Part shown: piece after piece, positions 18,596 to 27,096 of the stretch
Layout of the letters: every line of letters starts with the position of its first letter
Position numbering within the stretch: the stretch's first letter is position 1
Source of the DNA: JBOFEH01 sp051650265
GTDB lineage: Bacteria; Bacillota; Clostridia; Lachnospirales; Cellulosilyticaceae
Reading direction: 5' to 3'
NCBI GenBank assembly: GCA_051650265.1
Contig: JBOFIR010000108.1
Location: 1-61,430 of the forward strand
DNA: 61,430 bases
Program-made: the position numbers and the translations under genes
Notes under the pieces: model-generated
Databases searched by the model: none
What the model saw: the letters and a program-made list of their open reading frames with translations, nothing else
What the model was told of the DNA's origin: nothing

Positions 18596-20005
18596 ATGCG
18601 TAATAAAAAATTAATTTTTAGTCTCGTAGCTGTTGCGGCACTTGGCATTGTAGGATGTGGGACATCTATGAATGCTATGGAGCAAACAGATGCGCGTAAC
18701 GAAGAGGTTGAAATTGAAACAAAGGCTAAAAAACCAGCCTTTGAAACAGAAGGAGATACAACGACCTTGAAACTTAAAGGCATGCAAGAGATCAATGTGA
18801 TTGAACTCAGCGAAGAAGGGAGTAACGCGCGTGCATTCCGTGTGGAAGCGAAGATGCAGGGTAAGTGGGAAACAATCTATACCAATGACCTGATCGAAGC
18901 GTATCATATGGCTGTACTCGAAGAACCCGTAAGAACCAATGAACTTCGCCTTATTATCGAAGATACTGAAGGTGCTGTGGCAATCACAGACATGTCAGCA
19001 AGATATTTAGGACCAATCACGAGAGAAGAAAACTTTTCAAATACTTCATATGTATCAAGTACATACTTTGAACACGACTGGGATTATATCCACCCAGACA
19101 ACTTTAAGTCTCTGACTGATATCATTATGATTGGTAACTTTAGCTTCAATAACAAAGGTGAGTTCGTACTTATCGAACATGGTCCAACAGGTGAAGGTGA
19201 AACAACACATCTTTGGAATAGTGAGTATGCTACGACAACTTTCCCTAAGTGGAAAGAAAAGATCACAAACTACACAGATTGTGATGTATGGGTGTCAATC
19301 ACATGCTTCAAAGGGCAGCCTGATGGTGCACCAGGTGGGGCAAGTGATGCATTCCATGATCCAGCAGCGCGCAAGGCCTTTTTAGATGATCTCGTAGAAT
19401 TCGCAAAGATCTACGATATTGCAGGGTATGATATTGATTGGGAATACCCTGCGACAGGTAGTCAATGGGCAGACTACAACAATCTGATCTTAGAAGCTTC
19501 TACACTTTTCAAAGAAAACGGGCTTCAGTTATCTTCAGCACAATCTAGAGGAACAGGTCTGAGCAAAGAAAGCTTAAATGCACTTGATCGTATCAATATC
19601 ATGGCATATGATAACTACGGTACAACCAACAATCACTCTACTTTCTATAATAGTGCAGTGAAAATTATCAACGAATTCAAGGGCAAAGGCATTGATCCTC
19701 AAAAGCTTGTACTCGGCATGCCATACTATGGTGTGAAGGTGGATAGCTACTTTGAACAATGGGATTACAAGCACATCTACAACTTGATGCAAGAAGCAGG
19801 TGAGTTTGATCCAGGCAAGAACCTCTATGCAGGTTGGGGATTCAATGGACCAAATCTCATTCGTGACAAGGTGGTTTATGCACTTGAGCAAGAGATTGGT
19901 GGCGTATTCATCTGGCAGATGAAAAATGACATCGGTGAATTTGAAAGTGATGGTTCACTTGCCGGTACGACAAGCAGAACAATAGATGCTTTCATAGAAG
20001 ATTAG
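18596..20005 (+). CDS. Surface GH18 lipoprotein with N-terminal beta-sandwich
   Basis: 469 residues. Lipobox IVGC with Cys21. Residues about 50-140 look like an F5/8-type (galactose-binding-like) beta-sandwich, and residues about 150-469 form a GH18 barrel. The catalytic signature is GYDIDWEYP, with Glu near residue 284; INIMAYDNYG and GVFIWQMKND are matching barrel-end motifs. This layout resembles EndoS/EndoF-type endo-beta-N-acetylglucosaminidases as well as chitinases. It would release oligosaccharides at the cell surface for the binding protein encoded just upstream. It is the last gene of the cluster. Confidence 0.8.
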   Translation: MRNKKLIFSLVAVAALGIVGCGTSMNAMEQTDARNEEVEIETKAKKPAFETEGDTTTLKLKGMQEINVIELSEEGSNARAFRVEAKMQGKWETIYTNDLIEAYHMAVLEEPVRTNELRLIIEDTEGAVAITDMSARYLGPITREENFSNTSYVSSTYFEHDWDYIHPDNFKSLTDIIMIGNFSFNNKGEFVLIEHGPTGEGETTHLWNSEYATTTFPKWKEKITNYTDCDVWVSITCFKGQPDGAPGGASDAFHDPAARKAFLDDLVEFAKIYDIAGYDIDWEYPATGSQWADYNNLILEASTLFKENGLQLSSAQSRGTGLSKESLNALDRINIMAYDNYGTTNNHSTFYNSAVKIINEFKGKGIDPQKLVLGMPYYGVKVDSYFEQWDYKHIYNLMQEAGEFDPGKNLYAGWGFNGPNLIRDKVVYALEQEIGGVFIWQMKNDIGEFESDGSLAGTTSRTIDAFIED

Positions 20006-20011
20006 ATTGCA

Positions 20012-20056
20012 AATAAGTGGATCTTATACACAACTATAAGATCCACTTATTTTTTG
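20012..20056 (+). terminator. Strong terminator of the carbohydrate cluster
   Basis: A 17-bp perfect stem (20012-20028 / 20035-20051), 6-base loop and T run, directly after the GH18 stop codon. Confidence 0.95.
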
Positions 20057-20174
20057 TGGCGATCAAAAAAATAAAAAAATGTTTTTAAACTATAAAAAGG
20101 TACCCAAAAGTAAAAATGCACTTGTATCTATAAGTGAATAAGAAAATTTATGATCACCACAGGGAGGAATCATT

Positions 20175-21071
20175 ATGAAATTAAAAAAATTAGCATGGAC
20201 AATGATAGCTTTCACAATTGCCACAACATCACTTTACGCTGCGCCAGCAGGTAATCACACAAAACCAGCAAAACCACCAGTAACTGCGCCAGGGGTAACA
20301 CCAGGGTTCAAGCCAGTGACACCAGGTACAGGTGCAGTCACAAGTGACCAAGCAACAGCATTGGTTCATCAAATGATGCCAAAAGGAGCGGAGCATGTAG
20401 AGACAAAGAAATCTGTCATGGATGATGAAACCTATTACGAAGTGTTCTTTACTTATAAGACAATGCGTATTGCAGCACTTGTAGAAGCTGATTGTGGTGA
20501 GATTGAAAAGATCGTTGCAGAAGATACAGCATTTGTAGGTCTTAAAGTGAAAAATCTCTTTAGCAAAAATCCAAACTACAAGGCAAAGATCAAAGTAAAA
20601 GATGCAGAAGCAAAAGCTATGGGTCTACTCAAAGAAAGTAAAGTAACAGAGAAAACACAACTTGGAGAACATAAGGGACTCTGGGCATACAGTGTTGTGG
20701 TAGCAAATGACGGGATGAAGCTCCAAGTAATCCTTGATACAGAGACTAATGCAGTGAAAGCAGTATATGCTTATCCACAAACAGACGATGTGACAACTGA
20801 GAAACCTGATCCAGAAAAACCAGTAAAGCCAGGTGTAGATGGGCTCTTAACAAAAGATCAAGTCATCTCTATCATTCAAAAGAAATTCAAGAAAGTAACG
20901 GTTATAAAAATCGAACTCGATAAAGAAGACGGTAAATATGTCTATGAAGTAGAAGGCACAGATGGCAAATTCGAGTATGAGTTTGAAATCGATGCAAAGA
21001 CAGGCAAAATTCTTGATATGGATAAAGACAAAATGGATGATGATCACGATGATGAGGAGTGGGATGACTAA
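20175..21071 (+). CDS. Exported PepSY-repeat protein with Pro-rich linker and acidic tail
   Basis: 298 residues. Signal peptide about 1-22 (cleavage near LYA-AP), then a Pro/Thr/Gly-rich segment (about 28-55). Two or three PepSY-like units follow (about 55-115, 130-195 and 220-280), each with the helix-plus-strands pattern ending in a D-x-(K/E)-(T/N)-G(K)-x-(I/V)-like turn. The end is a highly acidic tail of Asp and Glu. PepSY domains often inhibit or chaperone secreted peptidases or bind metals. The acidic tail suggests cation binding. Start behind AGGGAGGAA. It stands alone between terminators. Confidence 0.7.
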   Translation: MKLKKLAWTMIAFTIATTSLYAAPAGNHTKPAKPPVTAPGVTPGFKPVTPGTGAVTSDQATALVHQMMPKGAEHVETKKSVMDDETYYEVFFTYKTMRIAALVEADCGEIEKIVAEDTAFVGLKVKNLFSKNPNYKAKIKVKDAEAKAMGLLKESKVTEKTQLGEHKGLWAYSVVVANDGMKLQVILDTETNAVKAVYAYPQTDDVTTEKPDPEKPVKPGVDGLLTKDQVISIIQKKFKKVTVIKIELDKEDGKYVYEVEGTDGKFEYEFEIDAKTGKILDMDKDKMDDDHDDEEWDD

Positions 21072-21144
21072 TTAGTCCCCTTTCATTTGTCAAAAACTCT
21101 GATATCCTAAAATCATACGAATACAATTGTACAAAGTCAAAGAA

Positions 21145-21179
21145 AGAGCATGGGTGGTAAGCACTCGTGCTCTTTTTTT
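21145..21179 (+). terminator. Terminator after the PepSY gene
   Basis: Stem AGAGCATG (21145-21152) / CGTGCTCT (21166-21173) with one wobble, then seven Ts. It lies upstream of the true start at 21277, which argues against an earlier start for the next gene. Confidence 0.85.
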
Positions 21180-21227
21180 GGAAGCCATAAGTAGGTGCAT
21201 GCTAGAACTAGTAGAAGCAGTATCCTT

Positions 21228-21237
21228 GTGCTATACT
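21228..21237 (+). promoter_or_regulatory. Extended -10 promoter element
   Basis: TG at 21229-21230 followed by C and TATACT (21232-21237) gives an extended -10 about 40 bases ahead of the start at 21277. No good -35 is needed for such promoters. Confidence 0.5.
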
Positions 21238-21276
21238 AGGTGTGACAGCAATTCAGAAAAAGGGAGTGTGTTAAGG

Positions 21277-22077
21277 GTGGGTAAGCGAATCTGGTGGTGG
21301 AGCTACATGGTACTCCTAGTTATTTGTCTAGCGGGTTTCTCTAAGTGGTATCTCGGGAGAAAGATAGACATGAGCATACATGCAGTGCCACACTACAAGG
21401 AGCAGTCAGGACTACATTTTCAGTTGGATAGCGGCGTTATAGGAAAGGAAACTGCACGCTTTAGGGGAGAACTATCCAAAATAGATGGGGGCATATTTGA
21501 AGAAGGTCTAGATGCCTACGAATTTGATTTTAGAAAAGAAGGTTCAAGTCGAGGAAGTGCAAGCCTAGAAAAGAGACTATCAGAAGATCAAAAAACAATC
21601 TATGTGGTCTTAGAGATGGATTATGAGTCGCTTCATGAACTTAAGAATGTGACACTGAGTGTAGAGCGGGTTGGGGATGAGGGTGGCAATCTATTTGAAA
21701 TTAACACACCTCATGTGCAAAACTATAAAACACAATCAATCAAAGTGAATCAGCAATTAACTGTTGGAAAAAATGAAATGTGGATTAAAGAACTGGTATT
21801 TGATCCGCTCCATGTAACAATCAAAGGTAAGCAAGGTAAAACAGGGGAAAAACTTGCTTTGTTGGAAAGTGGCAGTGTAGTACTACAAATGGTAGATGGG
21901 GAACGTATTGCACTGCGTGCAGGTGATATGGATAGCTTGTATGATGAAATATTTGAATATAAGTTTGAACCTACCCAAAAGCATAGAGTAGATGGTATAG
22001 AGATGCCAATGGTATTGGAACCAGACATGGTCACGGCACTCGTTGTTAAAGGGCAGAGTATACCGATTGGCAACTAG
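21277..22077 (+). CDS. Membrane-anchored protein of unknown function (DUF4179/DUF5643-like ectodomain)
   Basis: 266 residues from the GTG at 21277; the frame is open further upstream but there it runs through a terminator. One N-terminal TM (about residues 8-25) is followed by an all-beta ectodomain. The segment IKVNQQLTVGKNEMWIKELV resembles the C-terminal domain of sigma-factor-associated DUF4179/DUF5643 proteins, so an anti-sigma or envelope-sensing role is possible. No sigma factor is adjacent. Family assignment is tentative. Confidence 0.55.
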   Translation: MGKRIWWWSYMVLLVICLAGFSKWYLGRKIDMSIHAVPHYKEQSGLHFQLDSGVIGKETARFRGELSKIDGGIFEEGLDAYEFDFRKEGSSRGSASLEKRLSEDQKTIYVVLEMDYESLHELKNVTLSVERVGDEGGNLFEINTPHVQNYKTQSIKVNQQLTVGKNEMWIKELVFDPLHVTIKGKQGKTGEKLALLESGSVVLQMVDGERIALRAGDMDSLYDEIFEYKFEPTQKHRVDGIEMPMVLEPDMVTALVVKGQSIPIGN

Positions 22078-22086
22078 ATGACAATT

Positions 22087-22138
22087 GGTTTCCTAAACCG
22101 TGCGTCGCATGTTCGAATCCTATCAGGTGCAATGAAAT
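22087..22138 (+). repeat. Left direct repeat: decayed 3' half of a tRNA-Arg(CCU)-like gene (putative att site)
   Basis: Counting from the anticodon, every tRNA spacing fits: loop TTCCTAA (22090-22096), 3' anticodon stem ACCGT, five-base variable region, T-loop TTCGAAT (22112-22118), acceptor CAGGTGC (22124-22130) and discriminator A. The 5' half is absent and the T-stem has mismatches, so it is not a functional tRNA. The same 52-base block recurs at 24268-24319 with about ten differences. Confidence 0.7.
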
Positions 22139-22187
22139 AAAGCCTTGCAATTACTTAGTTTTCAAGGATTGTAGGGCTTTTTGTTTT
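22139..22187 (+). terminator. Terminator following the tRNA-like fragment
   Basis: Stem AAAGCC (22139-22144) / GGCTTT (22175-22180), continued by TGCAAT / ATTGTA with a wobble, then a T-rich tail. It probably once terminated the tRNA. It may now serve the 21277 gene. Confidence 0.7.
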
Positions 22188-22235
22188 ATAGAGAAATTAC
22201 TGATGAATTGAAATTAGTGGTCATCAATGTCGTCT

Positions 22236-22277
22236 TTTTTCAATTAGTCGTCGTCATTATGGCGACTAATTGAAAAA
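22236..22277. repeat. 15-bp perfect inverted repeat
   Basis: Arms TTTTTCAATTAGTCG (22236-22250) and CGACTAATTGAAAAA (22263-22277) with a 12-base loop. It could be a bidirectional terminator or a relic transposon end. It lies inside the island between the tRNA-like fragment and the first pseudogene. Confidence 0.7.
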
Positions 22278-22435
22278 TAAATATGGATAAGATAATAGAT
22301 TTGCAATGGCAAGTAGGGAAGATGGGTGGACGCATTGAAGAACGAGTTAAAGATTTGAAAAGAAAGCCTGACCCAATTTATGCATAATCTCACAAAAAAC
22401 ACACATATTAAAAAAGACATTTAGAGTGAAAAAAA

Positions 22436-22987
22436 GGAGGTTATACTCCAATAGACCCTTATAGTTTAGAGAATGTATATATGACTCCTGTAGATTGGAA
22501 GTACTATACTGATAACAAATTTATGAATAAACTAGGAAATACTTTATCTATAGAGCAAGTTAATGCAAGTGACTATGATATAATTTATTATACTGGTGGT
22601 CATGGTGTTATATGGAACTTGCTAAATGATTCCAAAATGCAAAATGTTGCCAAGGAAATATATGAAAATGGTGGCATAGTTTTGGCTGTGTGCCATGGGT
22701 TAGCCGGGTTATTAAATATAAAGTTATCTAATGGTAAGAATTTAGTTGATGGAGTTAACGTTACAGGTTTCTCAAATAGTGAAGAAGTAGCTGCAGGTCT
22801 TGATAAATTAGTTTCATACTTAAATGAAACTGAACTTGTAGAAAGAGGCGCAAATTATGTTAAAGGTGCTGAATGGTCAGAATTTTAAGTATAATAGAAT
22901 AGAGTTATCACAGCAAGAAATCCTGCTTCAGGTGCTGCTGTAGCTAAAAATATACTTAAATATTTAATAAGATATGAAAATTTTTAA
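22436..22987 (+). pseudogene. DJ-1/PfpI (Hsp31-like) family pseudogene
   Basis: The reading frame from 22436 gives GGYTPIDP, then the core of an Hsp31-like glyoxalase/chaperone with YYTGGHGVIW, the nucleophile elbow AVCHGLAGL and VTGFSNSEE. About 60 N-terminal residues are missing: an in-frame TGA and unrelated sequence lie directly upstream. After WSEF the same frame runs TAA-GTA-TAA-TAG and then resumes the expected family C-terminus (NRVIT, NPASGAAVAK) to 22987. Both ends are therefore broken; the stretch from the ATG at 22481 to the stop at 22888 could at most make a fragment. AT-rich codon use marks it as foreign. Confidence 0.8.
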
Positions 22988-23070
22988 TTTTAAACATTAT
23001 AGTAAAGTAAAAATATGGAGTATTTAACTAGTGTATAGACCAATATTTTATAGAAAAGAAGGATTTTAAT

Positions 23071-24047
23071 ATGAAAAAAAAGCACTTATTATTATATCTT
23101 CTGCAGATAAGTTACCTTTAAAATATCCAGAAGGGGAGTCTGTTTCAATAGGTTTTTTTTTAGTTGAAATGGGAAAAATTCTTGAGATATTTAAAGATGA
23201 ATATGAATTTACATTTGCTACACCTAATGGATATGTACCTACTATTGATATTAATGGAGAATCATTAGTAATGCAAACTGCTAGTAAGTTTCTTATAGAA
23301 GCTGTTAAGTTAACAACTGAATTAAATCTTTATTCTAGTATTAGTGAATACACAGATAACAATGAAAAATATGTAAATAGAAGAAGACAGGAACTGAAAA
23401 CTGTAGGAAGCTTAATGGGAAAACTTAAAGTTTCAGAAGCACTTCCAAAGTCTAATAAAGAAGCAATCATATATAGAGATAAAATACAAGAGTATATGGA
23501 AACATTAAAAGAGCACAAATATATGTCTTTAAAAGAAATAATTGAAAAAGATAATGATATAAAGGATGAATTTAAACTAAATCAGTTTAAGTTTGTTCAT
23601 ATGCCAGGTGGACATGCACCTATGGTTGATTTTGTAGATAATCCTTATTTGGGGGAAGTATTAAATAGGATACATGAAAATAATATTTTATTATCTTTAA
23701 TTTGTCATGCACCCGTAGCTCTTTCTTCTGCTAAATATAGAATTGATAAAGATGGTCAGAAAATAAAAGTAGATAATCATGCTTACAAAGGAGCTCATAT
23801 AACTGTTTTTGGAAAGTTTGAGGAACTACAGGTATCAATAGGTGGATTTTACCATATCCCAGATGAGAAAACTAGGTTAGAGTTTTATGCGTCAGACAAA
23901 TTAAAAGAAGATGGGTATAATATTGATACAACAATAGAGTTTTTACCTAAAATTATTTGGGATAAAGATAATAACTTACTTACAGGAAACGGTCCTCAAT
24001 CTATTGATATACAGGCAGATAAATTAAAAGAGTTATTAATTGATTAA
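23071..24047 (+). pseudogene. DJ-1/PfpI family gene with frameshift in a start-proximal poly-A tract
   Basis: The ATG at 23071 has a ribosome site (AGAAAAGAAGGA) but is followed by eight As, which puts it out of frame with the rest. With nine As it would read MKKKALIIISSADKLP and continue unbroken to 24047, about 325 residues. From GCA at 23082 the frame is open and carries ATPNGYVPTID, MPGGHAPMVDF and the Cys nucleophile elbow LICHAPVAL. The next in-frame ATG (23169) has no ribosome site and would drop the first beta strands. This may be a recent mutation, a slippage-controlled gene or a base-calling error. The likely role is an Hsp31/DJ-1-type deglycase or chaperone. Confidence 0.7.
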
Positions 24048-24419
24048 GAAACAATCAAAAAAATAAGGAGAAGGTAGTTTTTAAAGACACCTTTTTCAAA
24101 TAGTGTGCATTATCCCTAAGTAGTGCACACTTATTTCAATTATTAGAAAGTCAAAACGTCGTCGCTATACAGAAATGACAAAGAGGGTGATGATGAAAAA
24201 TGGCTAGAGGGATTGAGTACCAAAGGGTAAAGCGGCTAGAAAAGACAGCACAAAACCATAAATGGCAGGTTTCCTAACCCGTGTGTCGTGGGACCTTATC
24301 CTATCAGGTGCAATGACATGAGACGCTTAAGTGATTGACTAGAAAACATATCCTGTATAGGTAAAGGGTGATCAAGGGGAAAACTAAGGGCACAATCATA
24401 TGAAAAAAGAGGATCTCAC
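24048..24419. other. Intergenic remnant around the right island boundary
   Basis: Holds a hairpin (AGTGTGCA 24102-24109 / TGCACACT 24124-24131), an orphan 25-codon ORF at 24200-24277 and the second tRNA-like repeat. A six-residue ORF starting at the ATG at 24399 ends in ATGA at the next gene's start and could couple its translation. No real gene was found. Confidence 0.5.
24268..24319 (+). repeat. Right direct repeat: second decayed tRNA-Arg(CCU)-like 3' half
   Basis: Keeps the anticodon loop TTCCTAA and the acceptor/flank CCTATCAGGTGCAATGA, but the T-loop has lost TTCGAAT. It is the same length (52 bases) as the left copy at 22087-22138. It fits the second end of an old site-specific insertion. 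Confidence 0.65.
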
Positions 24420-25106
24420 ATGAATACGATACGCAAATTACAAGATACCCTTATTCCTCTACCACCTGCTTTGAGGGCTTATTTTCATAAGTCCCTACCA
24501 GGCGATATTCCTTTTGAATATACGGATCAGATTTTTGCTGGATTTGATAGTAGAGGTGTCCCTATTATTGTTCCAAAAGATTACAATAGTTATGATTATA
24601 GAGAGACATTGATGTCGCTAGTTGGTTATACATTGGTGACACAGTCTTTTTGCCAAGCTTTGTCACGATTTTTGGGTGATAAAAAAGTATTGGAAGTGAT
24701 GGCGGGTACGGGTTGTTTGACCTATGGTCTCAGAAGTTCTGGTGTAACCATTCATGCAACAGATGATTTGTCTGAAGGGCTTTATTCGAAGTTTTGGATT
24801 GAGGATCTGGAGCAACTAGACTGCATAGAGAGCATCAAGAAATATGGCAAGGAAATCGATTATCTCTTGGTGTCATGGGCGGCTGATACAGCGCCACTCC
24901 TGACTGTTGTCAGGTTACTTAAACATATCAATCCGAGAGCGAAGATTATTTATATAGGGGAGCCTAAAGGTGGCTGCACAGGGCATGATACATTGTGGGA
25001 GATCGTCACACCGATTCACGACAATGCCTTTTATCAAGCTGTATTTAACTATAGATCATGGTATGGCCTACACGACAAACCTTATTTGCTACAGGTGAAT
25101 GGTTAG
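24420..25106 (+). CDS. SAM-dependent methyltransferase-like protein
   Basis: 228 residues. Motif I, KVLEVMAGTGCLTYGL at about residues 88-103, is the glycine-rich SAM-binding loop. The acidic residues after it (HATDDLSEG) match the ribose-binding motif II position, and LLVSWAADTAPLLT resembles motif IV. The first 60 residues have no recognisable domain. Substrate unknown. The start has AGAGGA seven bases upstream. It is convergent with the oleate hydratase gene, sharing a terminator, so it is a stand-alone unit. Confidence 0.65.
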   Translation: MNTIRKLQDTLIPLPPALRAYFHKSLPGDIPFEYTDQIFAGFDSRGVPIIVPKDYNSYDYRETLMSLVGYTLVTQSFCQALSRFLGDKKVLEVMAGTGCLTYGLRSSGVTIHATDDLSEGLYSKFWIEDLEQLDCIESIKKYGKEIDYLLVSWAADTAPLLTVVRLLKHINPRAKIIYIGEPKGGCTGHDTLWEIVTPIHDNAFYQAVFNYRSWYGLHDKPYLLQVNG

Positions 25107-25128
25107 ATTTTCCCAGAAGTTTACGGTC

Positions 25129-25172
25129 AAAAGAGCATCTCATCTGTTAGAGGCAGAGAGGTGCTCTTTTGG
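25129..25172. terminator. Bidirectional terminator
   Basis: Stem AAAAGAGCA (25129-25137) / TGCTCTTTT (25162-25170), helped by TCTC/GAGA inside. It sits between the convergent genes at 24420 and 25191. Confidence 0.8.
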
Positions 25173-25190
25173 CTGTGCAGTTACAGCAAT

Positions 25191-26909
25191 TTAGCTATAA
25201 GATTTTTTGAGTGCTTGAAGGAGTATTTTCTTATCTTTCTTGTAAGGTGTGACAGGACAGATTTTCTTGTCTTTGACACCCATAAGTGTATAGATTGCCA
25301 TACGTGCAGCACGTACAGAGTATTCTTCTGTGAAGACCATATCCTCAGGGATCTCAACAAATTGACTAATCATTGCAAAGTTAGTAGAGCCTTGAGGGAT
25401 CACTTGAGGGCGATCGGTCATCTTGCGAGGTTGGAACTGTGAGTCGATGTAAGGCATCATACAAGGAATGACGTTTACCACATCTGCCATGATTTCCTCT
25501 AGCTGATCTTCCCAGTGGAATTGATAAATCAGTTCAGTTAGGAGCTCTTCGCCAGTACAGTCACGCATTGCTTTCTTTACATAGTTCCCTGTTTTGTCTG
25601 TATAGAGTCCATAGCCCCAGAAGATAGTGGTATCAGCAGGTTGGTCTTTGAAGTGAGGCTGCGCTGCTACGACGATGCTCATGAGCCAGTTGGAGTCTTT
25701 GAAAGTCATGAGCGCACCACTACCAGGGATATTGCCTGAGAATTGTTCGATCATCTTGAGGAGTTTGTTACCTTTCATAGTGACAGTGAAGCTTTCCCAG
25801 TTGGTCTCATCTGGGTGCCCAAAGAATGGCTCAGGATTGCCAAGACCTTCTTTTTTTGCTGCTACTTTTGCCCAAAGTTCACCAGAGATCGGGTGAGTTG
25901 GGTTGTAAGCTGCAGGGGTGTTGAAGTCACCGAGTGTGGCGCTATCTGTCATACAGCCATTGGTCATGATGCATAGATCTCTCTCATTGAGGACAATAGT
26001 CTCACTATGATCACTTGTTTGGAGATGGATTGCAGTGACTGTAAGGTCATGACCTTCTTTGAAATCAAGGTCAGTAACAGTAGCATCTGTGCGGAAGTTG
26101 ACACCGTAGCCATCAAGGTAAGCGCGAAGTGGAACGATGACAGAGTCATATTGGTTGTAAGGTGTACGTGTAACGCCTTCAAGTGTCTCAATACGAGAAA
26201 ACTCAAAAATCATACGTTCCATATAGCGTTTGAATTCAAACAAGCTAGACCATTTTTGGAAGGCAAATGTTGTCTGCCACATGTACCAAAAGTTTGTCGT
26301 AAAGAAGTGTGGACTGTCTTGGAACCAGTCTTCAATAGTAAGATCATCAAGTTTGTCTTCGGTAGTGATCATGAGTTTGCCAAGAAGTAGGCGGTCTTGG
26401 TTATCAAAGCCCATGCCAGATACATCTTGGATCACACCTTCTTGGTCGATGAGGCGTGCTTGTGCATGTGTAGGATGAAGGTGGTCAAAGTTGAGGATTT
26501 CTTCTGTTACACTCATGCCAGGCATATCCAGTGATGGGATAGAAGAGAAGAGTTCCCAGAAGTTTTCATAAGTTTCTTCATTGAGCATACGTCCACCACG
26601 GCATACAAAACCATTGGTGACATTACCAGCACCATCGTTGCTACCGCCGAGAATCTTCATGCCTTCTAAGATATGGATATGAGATCCCTTGAAGCCGCAG
26701 TCACGGATCAGGTAGGCCGCACCAGCAAGTGAAGCGAGCCCGCCGCCTACAAAGTACACTTGTTGGTCACCATAGTCACTATATAAGGGAATACTTTTCG
26801 GTATTTGATAAGATTTTTGTTTTTTGTTACGAGACATAGCAAGTGCAGCGCCAGCTGCACCAGTGATGGCTCCTATAGTAAGTAATGCGCCTAAATGTTT
26901 CTTTTCCAT
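25191..26909 (-). CDS. ohyA: Oleate hydratase (MCRA family), membrane-tethered variant
   Basis: 572 residues. FAD-binding GGGLAS at residues 55-60, then the family segments GGSNDGAGN, RGGRMLNEE, SIPSLD and GFDNQDR. The family adds water to the C9=C10 bond of oleic and related acids, giving 10-hydroxy fatty acids and detoxifying free unsaturated fatty acids. Two oddities: a hydrophobic N-terminal stretch (about residues 7-25) that could anchor it in the membrane, and Met108 where many hydratases have Glu (GGRE), as recalled for the Rhodococcus-type enzyme. The start is set by GAGGT seven bases upstream. It is divergent from the 27097 ORF; a TetR regulator lies just beyond. Confidence 0.9.
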   Translation of the reverse strand: MEKKHLGALLTIGAITGAAGAALAMSRNKKQKSYQIPKSIPLYSDYGDQQVYFVGGGLASLAGAAYLIRDCGFKGSHIHILEGMKILGGSNDGAGNVTNGFVCRGGRMLNEETYENFWELFSSIPSLDMPGMSVTEEILNFDHLHPTHAQARLIDQEGVIQDVSGMGFDNQDRLLLGKLMITTEDKLDDLTIEDWFQDSPHFFTTNFWYMWQTTFAFQKWSSLFEFKRYMERMIFEFSRIETLEGVTRTPYNQYDSVIVPLRAYLDGYGVNFRTDATVTDLDFKEGHDLTVTAIHLQTSDHSETIVLNERDLCIMTNGCMTDSATLGDFNTPAAYNPTHPISGELWAKVAAKKEGLGNPEPFFGHPDETNWESFTVTMKGNKLLKMIEQFSGNIPGSGALMTFKDSNWLMSIVVAAQPHFKDQPADTTIFWGYGLYTDKTGNYVKKAMRDCTGEELLTELIYQFHWEDQLEEIMADVVNVIPCMMPYIDSQFQPRKMTDRPQVIPQGSTNFAMISQFVEIPEDMVFTEEYSVRAARMAIYTLMGVKDKKICPVTPYKKDKKILLQALKKSYS

Positions 26910-26997
26910 GATAAAGACCTCGATTCTTTGTTTGAATTGTTTCTGATAGGCCTAGTATATAGCACAATTTTCAGTACGTAATTAGACAGATTGATAG

Positions 26998-27020
26998 ATT
27001 TGTATAAGAACTAGACAAAT
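26998..27020. promoter_or_regulatory. Candidate operator between ohyA and the small ORF
   Basis: Inverted repeat ATTTGT (26998-27003) / ACAAAT (27015-27020) with an 11-base spacer, in the divergent promoter region. The nearby TetR regulator is the natural candidate binder. Short arms make this tentative. Confidence 0.35.
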
Positions 27021-27096
27021 TCAGTAAAGTGTATATATATGCCTAGACTTACTCAGCGTAAACTAAAATCATATCAAACGAAAGGGGGGCTTTTGG

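Larger units (their letters stand above)
22087..24319. mobile_element. Putative remnant genomic island between tRNA-derived direct repeats
   Basis: A 2.2-kb segment bounded by direct repeats of a tRNA 3' end, the usual footprint of tyrosine-recombinase integration. Its base and codon use is clearly more AT-rich (ATA, TTA, AAA codons) than the flanks. It holds one DJ-1/PfpI pseudogene, one frameshifted DJ-1/PfpI gene, a long inverted repeat and tiny orphan ORFs (22283-22387 and 24200-24277, the second ending inside the right repeat). No integrase remains, so it is a remnant at best. Confidence 0.5.

Noticed and set aside
21127..21276. N-terminal extension of the 21277 protein
   Set aside because: The stretch crosses the PepSY gene's terminator and a promoter-like -10; no ribosome site precedes the early start.
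22087..22131. Functional tRNA-Arg gene
   Set aside because: Only the 3' half is present, the T-stem has mismatches, and no 5' acceptor strand lies upstream.
22283..22387. 34-codon ORF in the island
   Set aside because: It has no ribosome site and no recognisable family; kept only as part of the remnant.
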